DNA from: Trema orientale
Taxonomy: Eukaryota; Streptophyta; Magnoliopsida; Rosales; Cannabaceae
Reading direction: 5' to 3'
Length of the DNA stretch: 64,000 nt
Assembly: GCA_002914845.1 (NCBI GenBank)
Contig: JXTC01000034.1
Location: 1,133,720 to 1,197,719 of the forward strand
Shown here one piece after another: positions 1-13,600 of the stretch (the first letter of the stretch is position 1; each line of letters begins with the position of its first letter). The position numbers and the translations under genes are program-made. A model generated the notes under the pieces. It was not told the origin of the DNA and made no database searches. It worked only from the letters and a program-made list of their open reading frames with translations.

Positions 1-2751
1 TCAAAAAGCAAGATTATTAATAGTCAAAATCATGGTTTGGAATCTACCTTGAACATTCACAAGTAAGTAACACCCAATGCCAGTACTGAAACTTGGTAGA
101 ATCTTCAACAAAATTTTGTAAAGCCATTACTGAAACTTGGTAGAATCTTCAACAAAATTTTGTAAATGTCCATTCCTGTTTTGTGATACCAAAAATTCAA
201 TTATAAATTACCTTCTTTTTCTTGGTATCCTATAATGTCTTTGCAGAGTACTCTGGCATAAAAACTGAAAACGTTTTCACCTCCATCTTTTTCGTTTGAT
301 GCAGGGACAAGTTGGCCGTATCTGCTTTTGGATTTGACAGCTCTATCTGGGATCCTTCCCAAGATAACTTTCTTCCAGAGAACTACAGTGTGGATGACAT
401 GGAAGGAAAAGCCTCTTGCAAAGTTGCACTACAGCAACACGTGGGGTTATCTGAGAATGATTCTAAAATTGTAGTAAGTTTTGACCTACATTAATTATGA
501 AAAGTTAGTGCCTGATTTGTTATGGCGTTTCAGTTTTATAGCATGGTATTATAAGTTTCCATGAGTCCAAAGAAGTAAATCATAGAAAAAGTAGAAATCC
601 TTAGATATTTGTACTGACCACCACTCAAAGTTGGATATATTTTCCTAGGAAAAGTTTGACATCTGTAAGACAGCATAGTGGGGAGACAGTGGTGTGGTGT
701 ACTTTCCAAACCTTGATACATCATGGTTATTTTGTAGCATCGTGTTGTCTTCTCCCTCCTGCTTCCCATCCCTTTTGGTTAAGCTACTCCAAAAAGGGTG
801 TACTTTTCCAAACCTTGATACATCACAGTTATTCGTGAGGTTGTTTATAATGGATATATGTTTTCTCTTCATGAGCTATGCAACTCCTTATGTTTGTAAG
901 TTCGATGAATTCATTGAGAATGATTCCATATTTGGTTCAAGTCCCTAATGGTCACTGGATTTACGAAATGATGTTGTATCACAGGTGGGATGCATCTTTT
1001 CTGAAGTTTTAGATGTTGATCTGGAGAACCTGAAAGCTATTGTATGGAATGCTATTGGGAGAAGTGTCCAGGTTGCTACATATATCAGATTTGTTCTCCC
1101 CCCGCCCTTTCCATTTCCTCTGGTTTAGTGAATTAAAATTACTTGAACCCAACTTATCTGAAGGGGAGGAAAAATATAAGCAAACACCCTTGCTGGTAAT
1201 CGAGGGGGAAAAAAGTTAATGTGGTTTTTACAGTGAAGAAACAAGTAATGAGCACATTTATTGATAAGATTCTCATAACATATATATCGTCTGAGATATT
1301 TCCTCGTTTACATTATTTTCCATAAGATGTGATTTGTCTGTGGCTTTCTACAGTTTATCATCATGGGGAGTAGCCATATGCCAAATATCAACAGGGTTCT
1401 TGGATCTCTTCAAGAAGAGCTTAAGGTACAAGCTGCTATGTCCTCTCAAAAAAAGTCATTGTTGACATCTTGTGAATACCATTGATGAGTACTGGAACTT
1501 TTGAAAAGATTGGAAAAACGCTAAAAAGCAGTGAGTTTTTATTTATTTATTTATCTTTCGACTGTTGTGGCTTGGAACATAGTAAAACATTTGTACTTGG
1601 AGTTTCATTTCATGCAAGTTTCATCATGAACAAAGGCATTCAAGCTGATCGAAAATTACAGATATCATTGTCATGGTCCTTTGTTGATTGCATTTATGAT
1701 GTCTCAGTTCTTTTCACTAGCTTTGTTAATGCCTCATAAGTTACTTCATTCTTATTTTTCTTTTTTTGGGGTGCTAAAGTATTTGGTATTCTTTGTATCT
1801 GCAGGATAAGGATATACAAGTTGTTCCCAGACATGATGAAGCATTATCACATTTAATCTTTGCAGGATCTGATATTATCCTGTGCCAATCTTTTCATGAC
1901 CCCATTTTCCAAGTTCCAGTTAGTCTCTCTCACTCTCCTCCTTCTATACTGCAGTCAACTTGTTTTGTTTTCTAGTTTTAATTTATGTTTTCTCGAACCT
2001 AGTTTATGGCCCACGTGTTGATTGTGCTGATAACTTATATTGAATCATCCTCCATTCTGGACACTTTGATTTGTTTCCTTCTTCATACACTTTTTATTTT
2101 TTATTTTTTTCCGAATAACTTCTTCATACACATTTGAATCATCTTCGAAAACTTTCCTTACCTAAGTTCCAATTTTTTTATGTTGGCTATTTATTTTTCA
2201 TTCATTATTTGATAATAGCTTAAAGCTTTGAAATATGGAGCAGCTCCAATTGCACTAAACTCCGAGAATAATAGATTCAGGTAAGTTTATCTCCTTCAAA
2301 GTAATCGATCCCATTTCTCTTTTTTCGCTTACTACGTTTTAAAGTGACAATGATTCTTGTCCCTCTTTCTACTTGAAAAGACATTTTGTAGATCATGATT
2401 TTGAGACAACTAAGTTCTCAAGGTTGATCAGCTCTACACTTGGAAACATGTCGATCGACGAAGCACTCAATGAAATTGTAGGTTTCTACCTTACTAGCCA
2501 CTACATTTTCATTCTGTTATCCACTTCAGAGGACAATAATGTTCTTTGGAAATCATTCTTATGATTGTTCGTTTGGTATCACTTAAGTTAATGCTAATAT
2601 ATTTGAGACTTCTTCTCATGTCTCTTTGTAGAAAAATAACCCATCCAAGTGGAAACGAAACATAATGGACGGGATGGCAATGGACTTCTCTTGGGATGCC
2701 GAGTGCTGTGACATCCATGTTTCTGCTTATACGTCCATAAGGAATTTGTAA
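1..2751 (+). CDS. SS5: Starch synthase 5-like protein, GT5-related, 3' part
   Basis: The 5' end lies outside the window. Eight exons join in frame: <1-62, 305-473, 985-1071, 1354-1425, 1805-1918, 2219-2280, 2381-2477, 2632-2751, giving the last 260 residues. Visible family landmarks are HGLESTLNIH, GFDSSIWDP, a DEALSHLIFAGSD segment, LKYGAAPIA and a terminal DFSWD motif, all matching the C-terminal half of plant starch synthases closest to SS4 and SS5. The motifs that carry catalysis in active starch synthases are not there: the EPCGLTQ-like segment reads HDPIFQVP, and the following KTGGL region reads LNSENNRFR. Established knowledge: Arabidopsis SS5 is a plastid, non-catalytic starch synthase-like protein that promotes starch granule initiation with SS4 and MRC. 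Inference: this is its orthologue. A Spinster-type gene follows about 2 kb downstream on the same strand. A degenerate SS4 copy is the alternative. Confidence 0.85.
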
Positions 2752-4560
2752 ATCGCTTGTAATTATGTGTATATATAATTACTGTGTGCATCTAGTTATG
2801 TCTCTGTAGAGAGCTAGACTTGTGGATTATTTATTAGATTTTTTTATTAAAACATGATATAGAAAATAAAAAGAAGTAATAATAGTGATGAGAAATTTTC
2901 AACTTTTGATGGATGATTGGATTACATGAAATTTGATAAGTTTGCTGCTTTTTCTTTTGGCCAAAGTTGCTTGATGTTAGGATATAACTTCCACAAGAAT
3001 TAGTTACAAAATTAATCCTGCACTGTGCTTGGTAGGAGGGAGGGAGAGTAGGTGGAATGTAGAGGTTAGAAAGGAAGGGGGTATTGAGAAAGGAGAGGAG
3101 TGTGATAATCTCTATGCGTAGGATTAGATATGATTATTGTATTGGCTTGGATTGGTCATGCTATTCGGTGTAGTATTGGATTAATTTAAGATTATTTTAT
3201 ATAACGTAGACCCACTAGTATTGAAATACAAAATATAAGTGTTTTTAATTAAATTTAAATCTAAAAGTAATGAAAAAGTGTATTAAAAGAGGATCTACTA
3301 GCATTAGAATATCCAAAAGAGATAGAGACCACTAGTGATGTGTGAGATTAATAATCTATTAATCCCGCACTTTTGAATGAGACTATTTATCCCGTTCAAA
3401 TGAGATTAAATTTAGGGTTGGATTATTTATCGTTATCCTAATGTGGCATCAAATATGGGATTAAGTTAAATAATCCTTATCCAAATCCTAGTCCAATGCA
3501 CTAAATAAGACCTAAGAAAGTTGTTTGGTATAAAACATGAAGAATGATAAGGATGATGGGTATTAATTTGCAAAATTATTGTATTATATATTTTACAGTT
3601 TTCTTATAATATTTTTGGAGGGTAAATTAGTTAAATTATTCACTTTCTTTCGTACATTTTTTTCTAATCTTTTCATAGGGAAAATGACTGGTTTTTCCTT
3701 CACCTCTCACTTCTTCCTTCCGCCCATTCTACCAAACAATAAATTTGGTCTTTCTCTCCATCTCTCTCTATCCTTCTATTCATTCCTCCTACCAAACATA
3801 TTAGCCCTAGAAATAACATTCTCATCCTTCATTACCTTGAAAAAGGGGAATTTTTTTTTTTTTCTCACCTTCCACATTTGTACAAGTGGTATGAACTTGA
3901 AGGTCAAAGATTTAAGATTGGTTCGGTGCTTTGTGGAAGCGAGGACTGCCGAGGAGCGACATTTCACGCTTTATCCTTATCCTTGACCAAAGATTTCAAT
4001 AATTTGCTCCTTTAATTTAGATTCAAAATGCAGTTTAGGATAATATGGACTTTTTCATTCAGTTATGGGTTTTCTTATGATAAATAAATTTTCTCCTCTT
4101 TGCTGGCTTAAGTAGACTCCTCCAATATGAAGAATAAAAATATCCATGGGCACTTTGATGTCCTTTTCTCTCTTTTTTTTTTAAAGGAGTATCTTATACA
4201 TTTGATATTGGATTTTAATCCTATTCTACAAATTTGGAAACTCTTATCAAATTTTTATATGAAAATTATTTTTGTATTTGTAAAATAAGTTTTTCTTTTT
4301 TAAAAAAAAAAACACTTATTTTTGGAAGCTCACTCATAACCTTAAATAAACGTTACATCAAAACAGAAAATATATCATTTTGGTATATAATAATAAAATT
4401 AATGTCTCAAATTATGTTTATTTTCTTAAATTTTAGTTAATAATAACTTTTACGTCAAGGGTTAAATATCAAATTTTCTTTTGTATTATTATAAAGGGCC
4501 AACTAGATAAAGTATAAGGATAGACGTGCTAATTTGGCAAAAAAGAAGAAAATATCCGTT

Positions 4561-4563
<3 letters not shown>
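2752..4563. other. Intergenic region with a probable TIR element and nested insertion
   Basis: The start is the 3' UTR of the starch synthase-like gene. From about 3025 to 3800 there is an inverted pair: CTTGGTAGGAGGGAGGGAGA at the left and, on the opposite strand at the right end, TTTGGTAGGAGGAATGAATA, as in a MITE. A second block, about 3110-3515, has weak inverted ends of its own and is probably nested. ORFs of up to 135 codons here are pyrimidine-rich low-complexity sequence and do not look like genes. The remainder up to the next promoter is AT-rich and I see nothing else in it. Confidence 0.4.
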
Positions 4564-4595
<32 letters not shown>

Positions 4596-4689
4596 GATGT
4601 TGGACTTTGAAGGGTAGTTTTGCTTGCAATTTCTCCTCTTTCAGAACAATAACAAAAACGCAGTTCAAAAAAAAAAAAAAAAAAAAAAA
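4564..4689. repeat. (GA)n microsatellite and poly(A) run before the Spinster-like gene
   Basis: A GA dinucleotide run occupies about 4564-4593, and a run of about 22 A residues lies near 4668-4689, some 50 bases before the ATG at 4740. Both probably fall in the promoter or 5' UTR. Purine-rich GA tracts are common in plant 5' leaders. Confidence 0.85.
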
Positions 4690-4739
4690 CAATAACAACA
4701 GCAACAACAACGACAATCGAAGCTTCATCTTCATCTCCA

Positions 4740-7700
4740 ATGGCGATTACTCCCATCAACGGCTCAGATTCTAAGCCTTCATGGTTTACGCCCAAAAGGT
4801 ACTAATTTCTTTTCTTCGATTGCTTGGATTCGTGGTTCTGCTAAGCACTTTTTTATTTGAATTTTTATTTATTTAATTACTGAAATTGGGTGCATGAAAT
4901 GGTTGGTTGGTCGGTCGTGGAGTATGATGATGATGATTATATATACGTGTGTATATTGTTTCAGGTTGCTCATAATATTCTGTGTGATTAACATGGTGAA
5001 TTATGTGGATCGTGGAGCCATAGCCAGTAATGGTGTGAATGGTAGTCTTGGAACTTGCACGGAGAGTGGAATTTGTACTTCGGGTACCGGAATTCAGTAA
5101 GCTTTCCTCAACACTAGTAGAGGTTTAGCTAGTTTGAATTTTACTTTGTATGAAGAGATATGCTTTACATGTTAAATTAATAAAACTGAAAGATCAAAGA
5201 ATAAGATTTCTCCTTAGATCATGTTTTAAGCATCATATAGTATAGCATTTAGTTTCCCGGGTTTATGGGCACCAAGTGAATTGCTTTATATTTTCTTCTT
5301 GTAGGGGAGATTTTAACTTGAATAATTTTGAAGATGGTGTGCTGTCATCTGCATTTATGGTTGGACTTCTTGTGGCTTCACCAATATTCGCCTCCTTGGC
5401 AAAGAGGTGAATTTTTTCAATAGTTCGTCTTATATATGTTCCTGTGTACTTCGAACGCTCCTTTTCGAATAAAAGGTGTAATTTGTTTCTTGTTATTGCT
5501 TAGTTGGTATAGTTTACAAGTTTGTATATCTTTTTCGCATTGCAGCCACAATCCTTTTAGGCTTATTGGAGTTGGATTATCTGTTTGGACGTTTGCTGCA
5601 GCGGGATGTGGTAGTTCATTTAATTTTTGGTCCATCACTTTATGTCGCATGTAAGTGAACAGATGCTGGTTCTTTTATTTGCTTTTAAATGGTAATACAT
5701 CGTCAATTATAATGTTATGTTGTCCTTCTAGGCTGGTTGGTGTTGGTGAGGCATCTTTCATTAGTCTTGCTGCTCCATTTATTGATGACAATGCTCCACC
5801 TGCTCAAGTTCGATTTTTTCTTCCCTTCTTTTCGGGTTCTTATTGTATCTGTATGTGCTGCATTTTCTTTAATTTCTTGTAATCATGCTTAATAACTCTT
5901 CGTAATGGATCCAGAAAACTGCATGGCTTGCAATGTTTTACATGTGCATACCTACTGGAGTTGCGCTGGGGTATGTTTATGGTGGATTGGTAAGTTTTAA
6001 TATCTTATCTTAAGGATTTTTTTTTTTTTTTTTTCGTGGACTGTGGTCATGTAATAGTTCCAAGTATTACTACATCTTCCAAATTTGCCAGATATAAAGA
6101 TCAAGAATGAGAAACTACTACAGTAAATTCTATTTTTATGTTTGGGTATTTTTAAGCTAGTATTAGTAATAATGAATCTGCACCATTCTTTGGTTCATCT
6201 AGTGGCATACCTCTAGAATATTTTGAACTTTTACCTGGAGGTATGTACTCATTAATATCTTCTGCTTTTTTTACTTAATTAGGTTGGAAGCTATTTCAAT
6301 TGGCGTTATGCATTTTGGGGCGAGGCACTCCTTATGCTTCCTTTTGCTGTTTTGGGATTTGTGGTGAAACCTTTGCAATTGAAAGGTGACTGTTTTGAGA
6401 TGCGTATTCTATGTTGAAGAAGCTCACATAATCTTGCCATTCTTGTACTTACTATTCAACTTTTGACCATAGGTTTTGCATATGCTAATCCAAGCAATGC
6501 ATTGACAACTGTTGAAGCAACTGATCCTGTGACTGGAGGTAGTGCAGGTCCCAACTCTTTTCACTACTGTTCCTTGGTTGCATTGCTTCTTTTACTAATA
6601 AACCAAACTGCTATCCTTGGTTTGGTTTGGATTTGCAGTTCACAATTGTACCTTTAGTTATAATTATAGGAATATGTCTGTCTACATGTGTTTGTGATAG
6701 TGTAAATGACTGAAACAAAATAAATTGTACAGCCTATGGATTTTGACATTTTAAAAGCATCTTTGCACGTCAGTTTAGGTAACTCATGGTGATGATATTA
6801 GAGAATATCTTAAAAGCACCGTGCCAGCTAAATATAGTTGGATTTACATCTAAACATGTTAGAGAATAGTGGTGTAGATTGTGGTTTTGGATAAAACTGA
6901 AGATGGTTGATCATATCTACGTTAAAGTCCTGTCTTCTTGCTGTTGTGTTTTGTTCTTTAACTCATATTTTCAAGTATGCTTTTTTGAGTGCTGAGAACC
7001 TGCAAATTGTCATTTCAGATGGATCGGATGTAGATGATGTGGTTATTGCCTCAGATGAAACTACCAAGTAAGTGGCTATTTCATCTATTTTCCTGCCTTA
7101 TATCTCTTTCATATCGTGGTTCAAACACCGTCTTTGGTAATTAATGGAACTGTTGCATCACAATTAAGTGAAGGGAGAGGAAGTAATTTGGTTAAAGATA
7201 AGGACACTAGGGAGTGTCAAATTAAGATAGCTATAAAAGAAAGACAAATATAGTCTACCAAATATCTATATAGTAAGAATTAATTCCATTGAAGTTTTAG
7301 TTTCTTTATTTTCCTCAACTTAAATTTGAAGCTTTTATTTTTGTTAAAATGTAATTATATAATTATAAAATACTTTTATGATGTCAGATTCTTCTTCTTC
7401 TTCTTTTTTTATTTTATTTTTATTTTTTTTCAAGGTCTGCTAAATAAGTGTTAAACCCTTTCTCATAAAATTTTGGCAGACATGCTAATTTGTTGAATAG
7501 TATCTGGTTGTAATCCCAAAAAAGACAACTTAGGGCAGTTCTGTCTCATTCACTTGCTTATATTAGTACCCAAGATCTGAGAATGTTGGGTGAGGGAACA
7601 AGGAGAGACCTTGTCCTTTTCTACCATTGCCACACAGAACTTGTGCTTTTAATAATATCATCCTGATTGAATGAATATGAGATGGAACAGGTGAATTTAA

Positions 7701-10608
7701 GCTCCATAGTTGCTCACTCTTTTAATTTGATTGTATATCCTGTTGTATGTTTCAGGTCATCTGCTTTCTCTAAATTATCGAACCAGTTCACCAGATTTTC
7801 AAAGGATATGAAAGTACTTTTGCTGGATAAAGTTTATGTTGTCAATGTCTTAGGTACTTCTTTAAATTCATTTTACTTGTACTCTGTTGCAGAGTTTTAT
7901 TTCATACGCATTATGAAGTTTGAAAAAAAAAAAAAAGGATTATTCTACCATGGTTGACCATGTTTTCATCTGAGTGTATGTTTGATTTTGTTGTGTGTTC
8001 TTGAATCTCCAATTTCTTTATCGTGCTGATCTGTAAAGAAATGCTTGTTATTCTAAAATTATTGCTTACTTAAATTTTGGGAGTCTCCTCCCGATTCCTA
8101 ATTTCATTGAAAATTTAGATTTCTTTACTCGACTTTTAATTTTTTTTTTTTCATTTTAATTGATTTGCAGGTTACATTTCATACAACTTTGTTATTGGTG
8201 CCTATTCTTACTGGGGGCCAAAGGCTGGCTATAACATTTATCATATGGTAAAGCTGTTGCTATTTTTAGTTATTATGTATGCATAATACTTTCAGGTTAA
8301 GTTTTTACTTTACTTCATTGTCAACCCTTATAACTTCTTTAAAGAGATTGCATTTTTTTTTTCACTCTAAGCTATATGGTTGATATTTGATAAATTGAAA
8401 CGCTTCTCAGAGCAATGCAGATTTGTTATTTGGAGGGATTACAATCGTCTGTGGAATTTTGGGCACATTATCGGGAGGGTTTATCCTTGATAACATGAAT
8501 GCCACAATTTCTAACGCATTTAAGGTGAGTTCTGTCATAGGTTTGAATATATTTAATAATTGTCATTTGAAGTTCTCTTCTGGGCTTTATTTGTAGTGGC
8601 ATAGTAGGCTGCATTTATTTTGATTTCATACTTATTGTTGATGTTAAGGAATTTTTGAAGTGGCTAAGGCATATCGAAGTGAAATGTTTCCTGTATGAGT
8701 AGTCAACTAGTCATATGCCTTTTCATGTTGTAAATGTTGCATTTGTGAGAAATTTTAAATCTTGTATTCGGATGGCACTAGGTTGTGTCATTGCTTAAAG
8801 CTTCTCCGCGCTTTTGCAGCTTCTTTCTGGAGCTACTTTTCTAGGTGCAATATTTTGCTTCAGTGCCTTTTGTCTAAGGAGCTTATACGGTTTCATAGCT
8901 CTTTTCGCAGTGGGTGAATTACTTGTATTTGCAACTCAGGTAATCTTTTAATACATGAGTTGTGCTGATAGTTTGGTGCTTCCTTGCTTACTTTTATGTG
9001 GTTTTCCATGCTTTAAAACAGGAAATATCACTTACCAATGTGTCACTAATCACAATGCTTCTGCAGGCTCCAGTTAATTATGTCTGTCTCCATTGCGTTA
9101 AACCAAGTCTGAGGCCATTGTCAATGGCGATGTCCACTGTTTCAATTCACATATTTGGTGATGTTCCTTCCTCACCTCTTGTTGGGATCCTCCAGGTATG
9201 TCTTCAGAGTTTCATTTGTATGTGGAATGCTCTTAGCTTTTGTTGATACTGCGCTGCTACAATCATGTTTTATGTTGTGATTGATGTTTGTGCTTGAGAA
9301 TATACCTTTTAGATTTAGCAGCATCTTTTTGGACTATATTCTATTTGGCAAGGATGTTAAATCCAGTTTTGTGTTTGAGGAAGAGAATTTTTCAGATACT
9401 ATAATGGCAGCAGCCTGCAAGACTATTATGTTGATTGCTGACTTATATTATGCACCTCAGGCCATGATAAATCCCCACTAACAGAGGTGCTTACCAGATG
9501 ATGTTTTTAAGGTTAACATTCTTTGAAATCCCCGGGGATCCGAAAGTGAAATTTGAAGTGTTGTGCTTTCGGGCACTATCATGGTTTCAAAACAAAGTTA
9601 GGGTAACAGCTTGAAGAACATTCACTTGGTAATTGGTTTCTGTGAAGTCAACGAGTTAGAAGTGTACACTTTGACCAAACATCTGGTCCATTAGTCGATG
9701 ACGGTTTTGTAGGAACCTTTCTCCTTTGTATCGTATGGCAAAAGCAAAAAGGGTTTTCTTCGTGGAGGTATCCACATCAAATTGCAACTCTCTTGGACTG
9801 CATAAATATATAGAAAATATGTACATTTTCCTTGAATTATAGCTCCTACCTCGACACTTCTAGTGTCACAAAGTCACTCCATTATTTATATGGTTTCACT
9901 TATGTTCTCCATCATCATTTTTTTTTGATTAAATTGCTTCTTGTCAACAATTAGATCTTACTACATGATCCTACTTCGTGTACACTGATTATCTTGGTTA
10001 TAGAAGTTCCTAAAATGCTTGTGTTTTCAGCCTTCAGTATAGTGCACTCTTCCCCTCTCCTCACACAAATATTCTTTCAATTGCATGATGTTTGAGTTTA
10101 TCTTGATTCAGGATCATCTTAAAAACTGGAGGATAACAGCTCTAATTCTGACGGCTGTTCTGTTTCTTGCTGCTGGAATATGGTTCATAGGTAAGTTACA
10201 AAGTGTTGTAAATTGCTACAATGTTTGAACCTGTTAAGAAACTATGCTCCATCTTTATCTACAAAATGAGAATTACTCGTCATGTTCCAGAAGAGCATTG
10301 CTCAAATAAAGTCTTCTTCAACTTAAAAGTTTTGTCTTGCGCATATGTGCGGGTCTGAGCATGTGAATCAAATATCCCTTCTCTTTTTTCTCAACAAAAT
10401 CACCACAGAATTGGAACTTTATTGTGTTTGACTATGGAGTAGAAATTTAAGGATTTGTTCCAATGCATGTACAGGTATCTTCCTGAATAGTTTGGACCTG
10501 TCCAATGAGGATGACGGAGATCAAGTGACTTTAATTAATAGAGCCAACATGAAGCCATTGCTTGAAGAAAACAGAAATGAGGAAGTGGATGCCCCTGTTG
10601 AAGTATAG
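4740..10608 (+). CDS. SPNS1: Spinster-type MFS transporter (probable sphingolipid transporter spinster homologue)
   Basis: Sixteen exons join in frame to 508 residues: 4740-4798, 4965-5096, 5305-5406, 5546-5650, 5732-5807, 5915-5989, 6283-6385, 6473-6547, 7019-7067, 7756-7853, 8171-8247, 8411-8524, 8820-8939, 9067-9195, 10112-10190, 10475-10608. All introns are GT-AG. The protein shows the Spinster signature NYVDRGAI in the first membrane segment, then GVLSSAFMVGLLVASPIFASLAKR, GVGEASFISLAAPFIDD, MCIPTGVALGYVYGG, NWRYAFWGEALLMLP and FGDVPSSPLVGILQD, the usual order for a 12-helix transporter, and an acidic C-terminal tail. The ATG at 4740 is the only in-frame start of exon 1 and gives a normal family length. 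Known: plant Spinster homologues are named as putative sphingolipid transporters by analogy with the animal proteins; the true substrate and membrane are uncertain. Its left neighbour is the SS5-like gene, as I recall for the Arabidopsis relatives. Confidence 0.93.
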
Positions 10609-13600
10609 CTTTTTCTTTTCTTTTTTTTTTTTTTAAATTTTTTTCCCCCTAAACCCAAACAATGATAGCTCTGGCACTCGAAGTTTTCACTCCTGAGCCT
10701 CTCTCCGTAGTCTTCTATATTTTGGATGCAAATTGGTAGACTTACTCAATTCAACCGGATTGCTGTCCACCACTTAAGATTGTCAATTGTTGATAAGAAA
10801 TCATGCAGAAGTGACAATATGTTTCTTCGGTGAATAAGTCGAAGAACAAGCGGATAACATATGAATTTGAGCATTACGTCGCTCTTTCAGATGGAATCTA
10901 TTTTCACTGCTCGAAGATGGGGGTAAAAGATAGTAGGGAGAGAAAAAAGACGTTTGTTTTTTCGTAACTGTTTTCTTATACTGACATTTTTTCAGTGTAT
11001 AGTCTTTGACAATCATGTAAATACTTACTATTCTATGACATGTTTATAGAAATTTTAGATATGGTGATGCATATGCGAGTTGTTACTTTTTTATATTTTG
11101 ATAAAATGGGCAAAAGGGGACTTAATCTGGGGACAATATTAGAAGATAATGCCGTTATTAACCAAGTCAAGTCCTTGGTTGTTCGTGTTCTACTCATTAT
11201 GGTTCAAGCTCCCATGATGAGTGGTTCCTGGTCCTCCTAATTGCTTTTTATTTTTAATTCAAGATGATTGGTTATCTTTGTATTTAGTTTTAGTTTCTGT
11301 TTTTGTAGTCTTTTGGTGTTTGGCTGCCCAACTCTCAAGGGGCACCTCTCTTTTTCTGACATTTTTTTAGGCACTGGCTCGTTAATTGCCCTGATAGTGT
11401 TAAGGCCAAATATAAGTAGCCTTTTTATTTCCACTATTGGTCGTGACTTGTGAGAGTAAACAAGAAGTAGCTTATAGTGGTGGTTAAACTGTTGTGTACC
11501 GGAGTTGGTGTGGATAATTGGATTCTGCCTAACCATAACAAACACACAGTAATCTATCCAACTATGTTGCCCTAAATCTTCAACCAGATTATAATACTAA
11601 GTACGCAATACACATAGTAACTTTATTTAAAAGCCTAATTTGTTAGAGCTTACAACGGATACATGTGGTCTGATGTTTACAGTTTATCTGTTTTGTTTTG
11701 GTTTTCTCTTCCCCCCGGTGGAATAGTCAACATAAACATGATATCCTTATACTCATTATGCATAAAAAATTATTGAAGAAAAAAGAAAGAATACTGTGGA
11801 ATAACCAAAGAATACTGTGGAATAACCCTAAAAATGATCTCCATTTAGGGGAAAAAAAATGATTATTAAAAAAAAAAGACCTTTATTATTTATAATAGAA
11901 GTTACGCTTCATCACTTTCTTTTTCCTCTTTCTTTATTTTGGTTGAAAATTTAATGATATTCCAAACAAAACGGAAATAAAATTTTTTTTCTTGCTCTAT
12001 AAGTTAATAATTTACATGGTTGGACATGGACTTAATGTGGTATAGCAAATGTTGGTGAGGATGTATATCCAGCTGCCCTTGTCCACTTGCAGTAAGCATA
12101 GTATTTTAAACTTTAGATTAGAATCCTTCCACGCATATTCATGATCTTTTGCATTAAATACCAAACCATGCTTTTAAAAGTTTTTATATATAGTTGCCAT
12201 GATAATCTTCTCCTATCAAATAAATTCAATTATGCAAACATAGAATTTAATAATGAAAGTACAAGATTTTCACTAATGCTAAACTCTTGCCCGCAATACT
12301 ACCACATTAAAGATATTTAATTGCAAAATGGCCCAAACTATTAAGAAAAGGAAAACTCAAAGCCTAAAGGACACTTTCTTTCGTTGCTTTGCCAGTAATG
12401 AGTAAAGCCACGTTTGGACCACTCCTATAACTATTCAGTCAACTATATTGTCTTTATCGCAATCATTTGTTACTAATTTAGGAGACCTTTCTCGTGAGCA
12501 ATATTAATTATTTATTTATCTGTAAAAAAAAAAAACAAAATTTTTGGTATTTATAGTGGGACCACATTGTTATTTCATTGCCATGCATATGTAGATATCG
12601 TCATGAAGAAGGTGTATGAAATTGCGCATCCACGTTCAACATTTATTTGCAGATGGGTCACGAAATGACATTAAAAGTGCAGGTCAGCAATATTAGTATG
12701 TGTGGAGACGGACTATGGTCTTTCTTTAAAAAAGAACAAATTTTCATATTAATTGTTGCAGTACTAGTTTCTCCAACTTCCATGTAGTATGTCACATATT
12801 AAATTGATTAAAAGGGACTTGCAAAATACATTAACATATGTAATTAACTTCAAAGGACTATGCTTGGTGAATGGTCTAATTTAATGCTAAATATTCTACA
12901 CTTGTCCAGAAAAGATTGAACATTGTTCGTTGATCTGTCATCAATGCACTCAGTTGCATAACATGTAAAAGCACATCATGATATTTACTTGATTTTTTTT
13001 TCCAAGGATGGAGAATTCGACTCGAACATTGAATTTCAAATATTAAAGGGATGTGTGGTAACTAGTGAAGCTAACTATGTGACATAACAATGAGTATATT
13101 TATATGCACAAAGTAAGCAGAATTAATATAGTCTAACTCTGACGTGATAAAGTATAAACAAACACATTAACAATGTCGTAAAAAAGATTTATCAAATCTA
13201 ATCATGATATGACTTCCTACATTATCATATGGTGCTTAAAACGATTCTCTCTCGTGGCAATCTTATTTTCAGGTATCATTTTCTATATTAAAAACCTTAC
13301 AATGATTAAAAGTCGCTTTGATCATAACTCCCATCATCGTGTTCAACTTAGCGGAAAGAAGCCTAAAAAACAATGTCATATTAAAAATAAGTTCCAATTT
13401 TATGGCTTGAATCGAAAAAAAAAAAAACAAGACGCATTTTTGTGTGTGCTAGTTAAGCCCAATACGTGAATCTTTCCACGAACTTTATTTTACCACACAC
13501 GTGCGACGCGTGCATCTGAAACCTTGGTTAAAGCCCCCAGGTCCCTTTGTAGCCGTTGCACTTTTTTACAAAAATGAATATTTTCGCCCATTCTTCTTCG

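Noticed and set aside
3579..3986. 135-codon ORF in the first intergenic region
   Set aside because: Pyrimidine-rich low complexity that crosses the end of a probable TIR element; no domain.
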